From NCBI GenBank assembly GCA_026932145.1, contig JAIXKT010000021.1, positions 1-64,000 of the forward strand: a stretch of 64,000 nt of DNA. Direction: 5' to 3'. Below the pieces are notes generated by a model, which saw only the letters and a program-made list of their open reading frames with translations, was not told where the DNA came from and searched no databases. The position numbers were made by a program, and so were the translations under genes. The stretch is from Bacteroidia bacterium (GTDB lineage: Bacteria > Bacteroidota > Bacteroidia > J057 > JAIXKT01). Shown piece by piece: positions 42,590 to 50,052 of the stretch. Position 1 is the stretch's first letter. Each line of letters starts with the position of its first letter.

Positions 42590-43375
42590 ATGATTGAAAG
42601 AAGAAGAAAGATAGTGGCTGGTAATTGGAAGATGTATTTAACCTTACCTGAGGCACGTGAACTTGCTTTGCAAATTGTTACAGGTGTAATGAACCAACCC
42701 TCACCGGTATCGGTTATTTTGGCACCCAGTTTTCCTTTTTTAAGTACTGTTCATTCTGTTATTGAAGGGCGAGATAACATTCTTTTAGCAGCTCAAAATC
42801 TACATGAAGCTAATTTGGGAGCGTTTACCGGAGAAGTTTCTGCTGCTATGCTACGGTCGGTTGGTTGTAAAGCGGTGATAATAGGTCATTCTGAACGTAG
42901 GCAGATTTTTGGAGAAACTGACGAAAGATTAGCTCGCAAGATGACCACTGCTTTATCTACTGGTTTTACACCTATTTTCTGCATAGGCGAAACACTCCAA
43001 GAACGCCAACAAAACCAAACTTTTTCCGTCATCGAACGTCAGTTATCTTTAGGCTTATTTGGCTTAGGAGAAACTGATTTTGAGAAAGTTATCATTGCCT
43101 ATGAGCCTGTTTGGGCTATTGGAACGGGGCAAGTAGCCTCAGACACGCAAGCCCAAGAAGTACATGGTTTTATCAGGGAAAAAATAGCACAGAATTATTC
43201 TCCGGAAATTTCTAACCAAACAACTATTTTATACGGCGGTAGCGTTAAACCCGAAAATGCTCTTGGGTTATTTTCCCAGCCGGATATAGACGGGGGGCTG
43301 ATTGGCGGGGCAAGTTTAAAAGCCAAAGACTTTCTATCTATCATAGAATCAGCCACAAAGGCTTATTCCGCATGA
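42590..43375 (+). CDS. tpiA: Triosephosphate isomerase
   Basis: Cytoplasmic glycolytic enzyme interconverting dihydroxyacetone phosphate and glyceraldehyde 3-phosphate. 261 aa from the ATG at 42590, giving MIERRRKIVAGNWKMY; the longer frame begins at a TTG. All catalytic parts are present: Lys in GNWKMY, His in GHSERRQIFGE, Glu in AYEPVWAIGTG, and the phosphate loop YGGSVKPENA. The stop overlaps the start of the flippase gene by 4 nt (ATGA), so the two are translationally coupled, an unusual pairing of glycolysis and export. Confidence 0.96.
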   Translation: MIERRRKIVAGNWKMYLTLPEARELALQIVTGVMNQPSPVSVILAPSFPFLSTVHSVIEGRDNILLAAQNLHEANLGAFTGEVSAAMLRSVGCKAVIIGHSERRQIFGETDERLARKMTTALSTGFTPIFCIGETLQERQQNQTFSVIERQLSLGLFGLGETDFEKVIIAYEPVWAIGTGQVASDTQAQEVHGFIREKIAQNYSPEISNQTTILYGGSVKPENALGLFSQPDIDGGLIGGASLKAKDFLSIIESATKAYSA

Positions 43376-44697
43376 TAAAACTCCTGATTATTCGCCTACG
43401 AAAGCAACCTAACTTACGGCTACTATTAGTAGATTTCGTTATCTCGTTCATTATCAAGGTTTTAGGAATGGGATTTGGGTTTGTCGTGCTTTGGTGGATA
43501 GCTAAAACTCAGGGCGATAAAGTATTAGGTGTTTATTCCTTATGTTTAGCGTTGTTGCAATTACTAATAATCCCGGCCAAGTTTGGGTTAGATATTTCTA
43601 TGGTACGTATTGGGGTGAACCAATGCGTAAAAGGAGAATTTGCCGCATTTAAACAGACGTTTTTTCGCGCAATTATTATTTTATTACTGACATCATCCGT
43701 TATAGCAATCGTTTTATGGTTAGCGCGTAGCCTTTTAGCCGAAAAAGTATATCATAAGCCCTATTTAGCGGAGTATTTTATGATTACAGCGGTTACGCTT
43801 GTTCCGTATGCACTCGGGTCTTTATTTACCGAAGGCTTACGTATTTTTCGGGTAATGCGTGGATTTGCCTTTATGAGCACTGCTGCGCAAAATATTTTTA
43901 CATTATTACTGCTGTTTGTTTCCGGGTTATTTATTCCCGATGAGCATCCTATAATTTGGAATTTCTGGGCATTATTACTCGTTTGCGTGGTTGCTATAAT
44001 CTGGTTTAGACAGGTAGCTAAGCTAGGGCAGGTTTCCCCTTCCGGAGGAATGAAGTATTCAGAAATAACCAAGCAGTCTTATCCGGTCATGTTAAGTGCT
44101 TTATTCACAACTATTACAGCGCAAGCAGGGCTATTGATATTAGGAATGTATAAACCAGAAGCAGAAATTGCGATTTACAATATTGTTATTCGACTATCAG
44201 TACTAACCACTCTATCTTTATTGGCTATCAATAATTTAACTGCGCCGCAATTTGCAGAGGCACATTCTAAACAAGATGTATGGGCACTTCAAGTCCATAT
44301 TCGGCGAGCTACACGGCTTATTTTTTGGACATCCTTACCGCTATTGCTGATATTTTTACTTTTTCCCTCTTATGTAATGGGGATTTTTGGTGAACAATAC
44401 CGTGTGGGAGCTTGGGCTTTGTTTATAATCTCTATTGGTAAGTTCTTTGGAGCAATTTCAGGAGCAGTAGGCCAACTTTTAATAATGGTTGGGGAACAAA
44501 AGATTTTGCAAAATGCTGCTATTATTACTGCTATAATTGTGATTTCACTAAACTTCTTATTAATTCCGACCTGGGGGATTATCGGTGCTGCTGCTGCAAA
44601 TTCACTTGGTGTGGTACTGCTGAATGGCATTTGTATTTGGCACATTAAGCGAAAACTCGGCTTCATTACGCTGTATATCCCCTTTATTTCCGACTAA
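43372..44697 (+). CDS. Polysaccharide flippase-like membrane protein (Wzx/MATE-like)
   Basis: Integral membrane protein of 441 aa with about 12 predicted helices spread over its length, in the MOP superfamily that flips lipid-linked oligosaccharides across the inner membrane. Features: a basic N-terminus, the first helix region DFVISFIIKVLGMGFGFVV (given as FIIKVLGMGFGF), a second half repeating the pattern from about residue 225 (MLSALFTTITAQAGLLIL), and a final pair of helices around AAAANSLGVVLLN. It overlaps tpiA by 4 nt and is 5 nt before an acyltransferase gene, suggesting a small operon for a surface glycan. Substrate unknown. Confidence 0.75.
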   Translation: MIKLLIIRLRKQPNLRLLLVDFVISFIIKVLGMGFGFVVLWWIAKTQGDKVLGVYSLCLALLQLLIIPAKFGLDISMVRIGVNQCVKGEFAAFKQTFFRAIIILLLTSSVIAIVLWLARSLLAEKVYHKPYLAEYFMITAVTLVPYALGSLFTEGLRIFRVMRGFAFMSTAAQNIFTLLLLFVSGLFIPDEHPIIWNFWALLLVCVVAIIWFRQVAKLGQVSPSGGMKYSEITKQSYPVMLSALFTTITAQAGLLILGMYKPEAEIAIYNIVIRLSVLTTLSLLAINNLTAPQFAEAHSKQDVWALQVHIRRATRLIFWTSLPLLLIFLLFPSYVMGIFGEQYRVGAWALFIISIGKFFGAISGAVGQLLIMVGEQKILQNAAIITAIIVISLNFLLIPTWGIIGAAAANSLGVVLLNGICIWHIKRKLGFITLYIPFISD

Positions 44698-44702
44698 GAT
44701 TT

Positions 44703-45311
44703 ATGATGCAAAAAATCCACTTTTGGAAAAGTTGGTATAAATATCAATACCGAATCAAAACCAAACTAATTACTAAGTGGTTTCGGTTAAAAAATTGGCC
44801 ATTGGTATCCATTCATCCAAAGGCATACGTAGAAACTAATGTTGTGTTAAGACCTTTTTGGTCAAAAGATTATCCTACCTTACTTCATATTGAGCTAAAA
44901 GCGTATGCACATATCAAGCACTCCGTTACAATACAAGGAAACGGAAAATTAATAATTGGAGAACATTCTTATATCGGCTCTTACTCGGTTATTGGCGTCA
45001 ATGAACAAATATCTATTGGTAAAAATGTGATGATAGCTGACGGGGCAACAATCAGGGATACCGACCACCAGATAGCGCGTACCGATATTCCCATGCAATA
45101 CCAAGGGATGACAAGCCAACCTGTTGTTATAGAGGACGATGTGTGGTTAGGGCATGGCGTCTCGGTACTTCGTGGGGTGAAAATCGGAAAAGGTTCTGTA
45201 ATTGCTGCCGGTGCTGTAGTTACACAAAATATCCCACCCGGAGTAATCGCAGGCGGAATACCCGCTAAAATTTTAAAATACAGAGATATAACAGAAGTGT
45301 TGAAAGTATAG
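44703..45311 (+). CDS. Hexapeptide-repeat acyltransferase (left-handed beta-helix)
   Basis: Protein of 202 aa of the WcaF/LacA acetyltransferase type, using acetyl-CoA to O-acetylate a sugar. Visible: hexapeptide repeats from about residue 75 (IIGEHSYIGSYSVIG, ISIGKNVMIADGATI), the loop RDTDHQ with the catalytic His, VVIEDDVWLGHGVSVLRGVKIG shortened as IEDDVWLGHGVSVL, and the end VTQNIPPGVIAGGIPAKI. It lies 5 nt after the flippase and is probably co-transcribed, so it likely modifies the glycan that the flippase moves. A strong terminator follows. Confidence 0.85.
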   Translation: MMQKIHFWKSWYKYQYRIKTKLITKWFRLKNWPLVSIHPKAYVETNVVLRPFWSKDYPTLLHIELKAYAHIKHSVTIQGNGKLIIGEHSYIGSYSVIGVNEQISIGKNVMIADGATIRDTDHQIARTDIPMQYQGMTSQPVVIEDDVWLGHGVSVLRGVKIGKGSVIAAGAVVTQNIPPGVIAGGIPAKILKYRDITEVLKV

Positions 45312-45349
45312 CTTTCATGTTTTCTGGTGCACAACCCATTTTTTTTTAC

Positions 45350-45389
45350 AAAAAAGTAACCCAAAAGCTAAAATTTTGGGTTACTTTTT
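45350..45389 (+). terminator. Rho-independent terminator of the tpiA-flippase-acyltransferase operon
   Basis: A 16-bp perfect stem AAAAAGTAACCCAAAA / TTTTGGGTTACTTTTT, whose 3' arm ends in T residues. The symmetric A/T ends allow it to work in both directions. Confidence 0.88.
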
Positions 45390-45407
45390 GCATAAATAAG
45401 CATCAAT

Positions 45408-45550
45408 ATTATGTGGAGGGGAAGTTTAGCAGAACTTTTCATCCACAGTAACCGCAGGCAGAGATGCGTGCTACCTGAGCAAATTTGTGATGCATAGTTG
45501 AGAGAGTAAGTGCCTCCATTTTCTATAAGGAAATGGGGCATTTGCTTTTT
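45408..45550 (+). ncRNA. Possible structured RNA with terminator-like 3' hairpin
   Basis: A hairpin GTGGAGGGGAAGTT / AACTTTTCATCCAC, smaller ones around CGCA…TGCG, and a final stem GTGCC(t)CCATTTTC / GGAAATGGGGCAT followed by a T-rich stretch. No protein frame is present. I do not recognise it as a known riboswitch, SRP or tmRNA, and no clear promoter was found; it may be part of mobile-element debris. Confidence 0.25.
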
Positions 45551-45618
45551 GTATAAGTACGTATTGTTGAATATTATGTTTCATTTTTTTTAAGAAAAAT
45601 TTTTGCTTGTGGTGTCTC

Positions 45619-45672
45619 GCCCTGAAATAGGGTTATAAAAATTAAAAAGTGTAAACATATTTCAGGGCGAGA
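45619..45672. repeat. Palindrome with GGGCGAGA arms
   Basis: Arms TCTCGCCCTGAAATA and TATTTCAGGGCGAGA are perfectly inverted over 15 bp, with imperfect pairing further in, separated by AT-rich DNA. A related half-site lies at 30838-30862. It may be paired terminal repeats of a deleted element. Confidence 0.6.
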
Positions 45673-45678
45673 AACAGA

Positions 45679-45798
45679 TTAAAAACTACTAAAGTATTGA
45701 CCTAAATAATTTTGAGCCTCGTTCTTGTTCCGCCCATTTTTGGATATTTTTGTGCTTCGACAATGAGGGCAGTAACCGTTAGCTTGGACTTCTGGCAT
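45679..45798 (-). pseudogene. Truncated IS transposase N-terminus with CPHC motif, copy 3
   Basis: A 39-codon frame begins MPEVQANGYCPHCRSTKISK and continues NGRNKNEAQ before ending in unrelated sequence. CPHC…SKNG is the zinc-finger start seen in IS1-type transposases. The DNA 5' of it (to about 45850) matches copies 1 and 2 at 29212-29487. All three copies end soon after this region. Confidence 0.6.
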
Positions 45799-45914
45799 AG
45801 ACGATAAAGTTAGTCTTTATTGCCAAAAACTTCATCATACTTTCTGAACCACAAGCAATAAATTAAACATAGCATCTCTGCCTATTTGAAAATGATGTAC
45901 CTGTAAAAACACAA

Positions 45915-47126
45915 TTAATTCAAGCGCATAGCTTGAATTATCTGAATCCTACTGACTAAAGTTACTGGTATAAGCATTGAAAATAAGCAGATTATTAGAG
46001 TTCCGAGATTAATAAGCCCAAACTCTACCCAACGCCAACTAACCGGAATTACTTCCACAAAATAAGAATCAGGGTCAACGGCTATAAAACCCGTTTCTTG
46101 CTGCACCCAAAGCAGCCCCAACCCAAGGGCATTCCCCAAAACTATACCAATACAAATCAACCAAAAAGCCTGACCCAAAAATAACTGATACAATTGAAAC
46201 AAAGACGCTCCCATAGCTTTTAGCAGACCAATAACTGATGTTCTCTCTAAAATCAACACCACTAAGGCTGCCGAAAGGTTAATCATGGCAATTAAAATCA
46301 TCAAAATTAATATAAACAGTACATTTTGGTGTTGCAGATTTAACCAGTCAAATATTTCTGGATACCGTTCATAAACAGATAATATTTGCTGGTCAAAAGC
46401 TATTTTAGAACTGATATTACTTAAAAAGAGGGGCAAATTTTCGGTTTTATGTAAAAAAATATCTAATCCTTCTACTTGGTTGGCTTCCCAGCCTAAAATT
46501 TGCTGTAGCATCGTAAGGCTGCCGATGGCAATTCGAGCATCAAATTCTGCTAATCCGGTTTCATAAATTCCGCTAACGATGATTGGCCGAGCACGAATAT
46601 TTTTCTCCAAAAAATATAAGCGAACTTTTTCCCCTACCTGAACGCCTAATTTTGTAGCTGATTTTTGGGAAAGAAGAACTTCAAAATACTTCTCCGATGA
46701 GAAATCGGGTAATCTACCGGCAACTAAGGTATTTTTAAAAAACAAGCTATCCCACTGGGCAGTTACGCCTTTTACCTGAATTCCCTCTAACCCATTTTTA
46801 GACTTTAAAATCCCGGTTTTGTAGATAAATGGCTGCAAACTACGAACATAACTCCCTTTGTATAGCTGTAGCAGAGAGTCGGATAGCGTAATTGGGATAA
46901 TGTTGTTATCTGCCTGTGGTAAATAGTTTGTCAGTTGTGCATGAGCTGTAAATCCAATTATTTTTTCTTTTATAGCGGATTCAAAGGCAAAGACAACAGA
47001 AATGGAGACCTCCATTACTGCAATGGCGAGCATTGCACTCCCGATAGCTAATGCTATGATAAGTCTGGTGTGTACACGACTTACCGAAAAAGTAAATTTT
47101 CGGGCGAGATACCATGCGAAGTTCAC
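45915..47126 (-). CDS. LolC/LolE-like ABC transporter permease
   Basis: Inner-membrane permease of 403 aa with the FtsX/MacB layout: one N-terminal helix (about 22-45), a large periplasmic domain (about 50-260), and three C-terminal helices (about 270-395). Such proteins in Bacteroidota are usually annotated as lipoprotein-releasing or MacB-type permeases. The start is a GTG at 47126 (NFAWYLARKF follows, a usual LolC/E beginning), 11 nt after the zinc-ribbon gene. No ATP-binding partner gene lies nearby. The coupling motif region SVIGLLKAMGASLFQLY matches the family. Confidence 0.8.
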   Translation of the reverse strand: MNFAWYLARKFTFSVSRVHTRLIIALAIGSAMLAIAVMEVSISVVFAFESAIKEKIIGFTAHAQLTNYLPQADNNIIPITLSDSLLQLYKGSYVRSLQPFIYKTGILKSKNGLEGIQVKGVTAQWDSLFFKNTLVAGRLPDFSSEKYFEVLLSQKSATKLGVQVGEKVRLYFLEKNIRARPIIVSGIYETGLAEFDARIAIGSLTMLQQILGWEANQVEGLDIFLHKTENLPLFLSNISSKIAFDQQILSVYERYPEIFDWLNLQHQNVLFILILMILIAMINLSAALVVLILERTSVIGLLKAMGASLFQLYQLFLGQAFWLICIGIVLGNALGLGLLWVQQETGFIAVDPDSYFVEVIPVSWRWVEFGLINLGTLIICLFSMLIPVTLVSRIQIIQAMRLN

Positions 47127-47137
47127 TCTTTGGAGCG

Positions 47138-47962
47138 TTACTCGGCTCCTGCATCCACTGTCTTAGCGGTGCTGGCGCGCCTGCGGGTTTTGGGAGCAGG
47201 TACTTCTTCTATCTTAGGAGCAGGTGGCACATAATCAGGGAAATAGCTCGCATCAACAAGTATTCTGCCGCAGTTTTCACAAACAATTATTCGTCTGCTG
47301 TGGCGTATCTCTGCTCTCCGTTGTGGTGGAATCACAGAAAAACAGCCTCCGCAGGCATCTCTATCCATAGAAACTACTGCTAAACCGTTGCGCATATTGT
47401 TGCGAACATTACTGTACGCCTTTAGCAATCTGGGTTCAATCTGCTTAGAAGCATCAACAGCTTCGGACTCTAACTTAGAGGCTTCGGCTTCGTTTTCAGC
47501 TACTAATCCGCTTAGTTCCAGCTTTTTAGCGTCAAGGTCGTGCAACCGTTCTTGGTATAAGTTTTTTTCAAATGATAGGGAGTTTGTACGCTCTTCCAAG
47601 TTCTCTGTGCTAAAACGGATTCTGCGTTCCGCAGTTTGGATTTCTAACTCTGCTAATTGAACTTCATGAGTCAAAGACTCAAATTCACGGTTATTGCGAA
47701 CCTCATTTAAGCGCTCTTGATAGCGTTTAATAAGGTCTTTTTGGGATAAAATATGCTGACGCTTATCGGCAATTTCTCGCTCTATCTGGTGAACTTCTTC
47801 GGTTATTTTTTGGGTGCGGATTCGACGGCCTTCTAAATCGTCTTCTAAGTCCCGTACCTCTTCAGGTAATCCGCCTAAAATCTGGTTAATACGATCTAAC
47901 TTACTGTGAATGTGCTGCAAACGTGTTAAGGAGCGAAGCTTCTCGTCAATTGAAATATCCAT
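47138..47962 (-). CDS. C4-type zinc-ribbon coiled-coil protein
   Basis: Protein of 274 aa. Residues about 1-180 form a long helical hairpin of charged heptads; then a zinc ribbon CGGC…CENC (about 203-236) as in the CdsZ/HP0958 family; then a Lys/Ala/Pro-rich tail. Family members bind RNA or flagellar and secretion partners in other phyla, but the role in Bacteroidota is unknown. The start overlaps the NIF3 stop (TAATG), so the genes are coupled, a pairing often seen in Bacteroidota and some Firmicutes. Confidence 0.82.
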   Translation of the reverse strand: MDISIDEKLRSLTRLQHIHSKLDRINQILGGLPEEVRDLEDDLEGRRIRTQKITEEVHQIEREIADKRQHILSQKDLIKRYQERLNEVRNNREFESLTHEVQLAELEIQTAERRIRFSTENLEERTNSLSFEKNLYQERLHDLDAKKLELSGLVAENEAEASKLESEAVDASKQIEPRLLKAYSNVRNNMRNGLAVVSMDRDACGGCFSVIPPQRRAEIRHSRRIIVCENCGRILVDASYFPDYVPPAPKIEEVPAPKTRRRASTAKTVDAGAE

Positions 47963-49062
47963 TATCGAAAATATCTGATTGGATTAGTGGAATGGGTGAA
48001 AATTGAAGCCGCAAAGTTAGAAAATTTTTCTTGAATATAGGCGTGTATTTGTTGAACAGCAAATTGTTCGGATTCATAATGTCCAATATCAACCAACAGC
48101 ATTTTTTTATCCGGCTCAAAAAACTTATGATAGGTTATGTCTGCTGTAACCAAGGCATCGGCTTTTTGTTTGAGTGATTCCGAAATTAAAAAACTGCCGG
48201 ATCCGCCGCAAACGGCTACTTTCTCAATATGTGTTTTATGAGTGTCAGCATATCGAATTCCCTCTGCCGAAAAAATAGCTTTTAGTGAGCCTAAAAATAT
48301 CTCCTTGGACACAGGTTCTGGTAAATATCCGATAATGCCGGCACCAATATCTGAATGGTAGTTTTCTGTTGTTATAATTTGAAAAGCCACTTCTTCGTAT
48401 GGGTGGGCTTGTTTCATAGCCCGAATTATTTCAACTTGGCGGGCTGCAGGGAAAACGACTTCTAATTTATCTTCTGTGGCGATTTCAATAACGTCTTTTT
48501 CACCTAAAAAAGGATTTGAACCGGATAGGGGGCGAAATGTCCCCGTTCCGGAGAAAAAGAAAGAACAGTTATCGTAATCACCGATTTTACCGGCTCCTGC
48601 TGCAAACAATGCTTCTTGAACAACTTGCCGGTGGGTAGTTGGCACATTGACGTATAATACCTGCAACTGTTTGGGCTTAGGCAGCAATATCTGGGTTCGT
48701 TGCAGCCCCATGAGAGCCGCAATAGATTTGGTTACACCAGTACGGATATTATCAAAATTTGTGTGAAAGGCATACAAAGCAATGTCTGACTTAATTGCAT
48801 CTATCAATAAATCGTTTACCCAAGTGCCGGATACTAAATTTTGTTTTGAGCCAAACCAAATCGGATGATGGCAGATTATCAGGTTTGCATTCAAGTGCTT
48901 AGCAAAAGCAATAACTTCTTGAGTTAAATCTAAGCTGATAACAATATGATTTACAACACTATTCTTGTTACCAACGATTAAGCGTGAGTTATCATAGCTT
49001 TCTGCTAAAGCTGGTGGTGCCCAAGTTTCTAAAATATCAATAATATCCTTAATTAAAAGCAT
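47962..49062 (-). CDS. NIF3-like dinuclear metal-centre protein
   Basis: Protein of about 366 aa of the NIF3/YbgI/YqfO family, toroidal hexamers with a two-metal site; some members have been linked to GTP cyclohydrolase type 1-2 annotation, but a general function is not agreed. I start it at the ATG at 49062; the longer frame starts at a TTG. Visible: a metal site LIICHHPIWFG, AFHTNFDNI, an inserted PII-like domain (about 135-235; VYVNVPTTHRQVVQEALFAAG shortened as HRQVVQEALFAAGAG), VAVCGGSGSFLI, and the C-terminal VDIGHYESEQ. It heads a coupled minus-strand set with the zinc-ribbon and permease genes. Confidence 0.9.
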   Translation of the reverse strand: MLLIKDIIDILETWAPPALAESYDNSRLIVGNKNSVVNHIVISLDLTQEVIAFAKHLNANLIICHHPIWFGSKQNLVSGTWVNDLLIDAIKSDIALYAFHTNFDNIRTGVTKSIAALMGLQRTQILLPKPKQLQVLYVNVPTTHRQVVQEALFAAGAGKIGDYDNCSFFFSGTGTFRPLSGSNPFLGEKDVIEIATEDKLEVVFPAARQVEIIRAMKQAHPYEEVAFQIITTENYHSDIGAGIIGYLPEPVSKEIFLGSLKAIFSAEGIRYADTHKTHIEKVAVCGGSGSFLISESLKQKADALVTADITYHKFFEPDKKMLLVDIGHYESEQFAVQQIHAYIQEKFSNFAASIFTHSTNPIRYFR

Positions 49063-49126
49063 ATTTTGCCACAAAGTAATTTATGGATAGGATACAAGCC
49101 TTACGCAAAGTTTTTTAGGTTGGTTT

Positions 49127-49459
49127 TCAGCCCAAATTTTCTTCTATTTTAGCTTCTGATGCGTTCTTTTTTACGGATTCTATTCCGTTGTTACATCCGT
49201 CTTCGCTAACATACATTTGGCTTGTTCCGATAACTTGGCCATTTGAGGATTTTAGGTTAAAGTAAAACTTTCCGTTACTGGCTGTTTTGTGTTCATAGCG
49301 TTTGTCTTCCGGTGCATTTTTACGTACAGATTCGATGCCGTTATCACATCCTTGGCGGGTTGTGTATCCTTCACTGGTTAGTATAACCTGACCGTTAGTT
49401 GCTTTTAAGTTAAATTGAAATTCGCCGTTGCTGCGTTTGCTAATTATAAACTTTCCCAT
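49127..49459 (-). CDS. YegP-family protein (two DUF1508 repeats)
   Basis: Protein of 110 aa made of two tandem repeats of about 50 aa. Each has a strand K-F-x-F-NLK, then NGQVI-x-TS and a helix GCxNGIESVKKNA. This is the DUF1508/YegP layout, found in many bacteria with no settled biochemical role. No signal peptide. It has its own intergenic region and ends 64 nt before the NIF3 start, so it may or may not share a transcript. Confidence 0.88.
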   Translation of the reverse strand: MGKFIISKRSNGEFQFNLKATNGQVILTSEGYTTRQGCDNGIESVRKNAPEDKRYEHKTASNGKFYFNLKSSNGQVIGTSQMYVSEDGCNNGIESVKKNASEAKIEENLG

Positions 49460-49578
49460 AATTAAAAAATAAAGGCGAAATTAGTAATTATTTTGGATTC
49501 GCAAATTAGTAGTAAAATAAATTTTAAGTGATAGCAGTAGGTAAAATTACGAGTAATTAAGTATAATTAATCTTGTGT

Positions 49579-50007
49579 TTAAGATAGCTTTACTTTAATT
49601 TTTCGTTCGATTACTTTTCCGTTTGACGGTGTGTAGATGATTACTGCGCTGGCTTGTAGTTTTTGCTTAGGGAGTGTTGTTTCCAAGTTCAGCTCACCTT
49701 CTTCGTTTGCATAGAATTTTTTTTGATCTACTCGAACGCCGGTTTTTTGTAGTTTTAGGATAACTACGGAGTTGGGTAGTAGTTGAGTAACGTCAATTTG
49801 GTATTTTTTGCCGGCTGTGATGTTTATTTCATCTGATAGGGCAAAGTCTTTTCCATTCAACTGAATACGAGCATTTTCATATTTGGGGCCTTTTACGGTA
49901 TGGGTTACCGGTTCATCATCTCCGATAATTTCATCTTGCTGCGCATAACTTACTTGGAATAAGGTAATTAAAAATAGAAAAGTTGTTAATTTGATGATGT
50001 GGTTCAT
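49579..50007 (-). CDS. Small exported protein of unknown function
   Basis: Protein of 142 aa with a clean signal peptide (MNHIIKLTTFLFLITLFQVSYAQ, cut after about 22; written here as residues 1-22). The mature part is beta-rich, with short strands (ARIQLNGKDFAL, YQIDVTQLLPNSVVILKL, KVIERKIKVKL), and resembles a single Ig-like or GldM-type domain only in general outline. It is probably periplasmic. It lies 3' of lepA on the same strand, with about 45 nt between. Function unknown. Confidence 0.65.
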   Translation of the reverse strand: MNHIIKLTTFLFLITLFQVSYAQQDEIIGDDEPVTHTVKGPKYENARIQLNGKDFALSDEINITAGKKYQIDVTQLLPNSVVILKLQKTGVRVDQKKFYANEEGELNLETTLPKQKLQASAVIIYTPSNGKVIERKIKVKLS

Positions 50008-50052
50008 GATTTCTGAGTATTTTAGGATATTTTATCAAAAAGAGTGCCAATG

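Larger units (their letters stand above)
45390..45914. other. Gene-free stretch with IS debris and hairpins
   Basis: 525 bp without an intact gene. From left to right: a hairpin-rich segment ending in a terminator-like stem (45408-45550), a palindrome (45619-45672), and on the minus strand a truncated IS transposase start (45679-45798) with its upstream end (to about 45850). A 12-bp inverted repeat (AGGCAGAGATGC, 45456-45467; complement at 45872-45883) encloses most of it. Confidence 0.65.
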
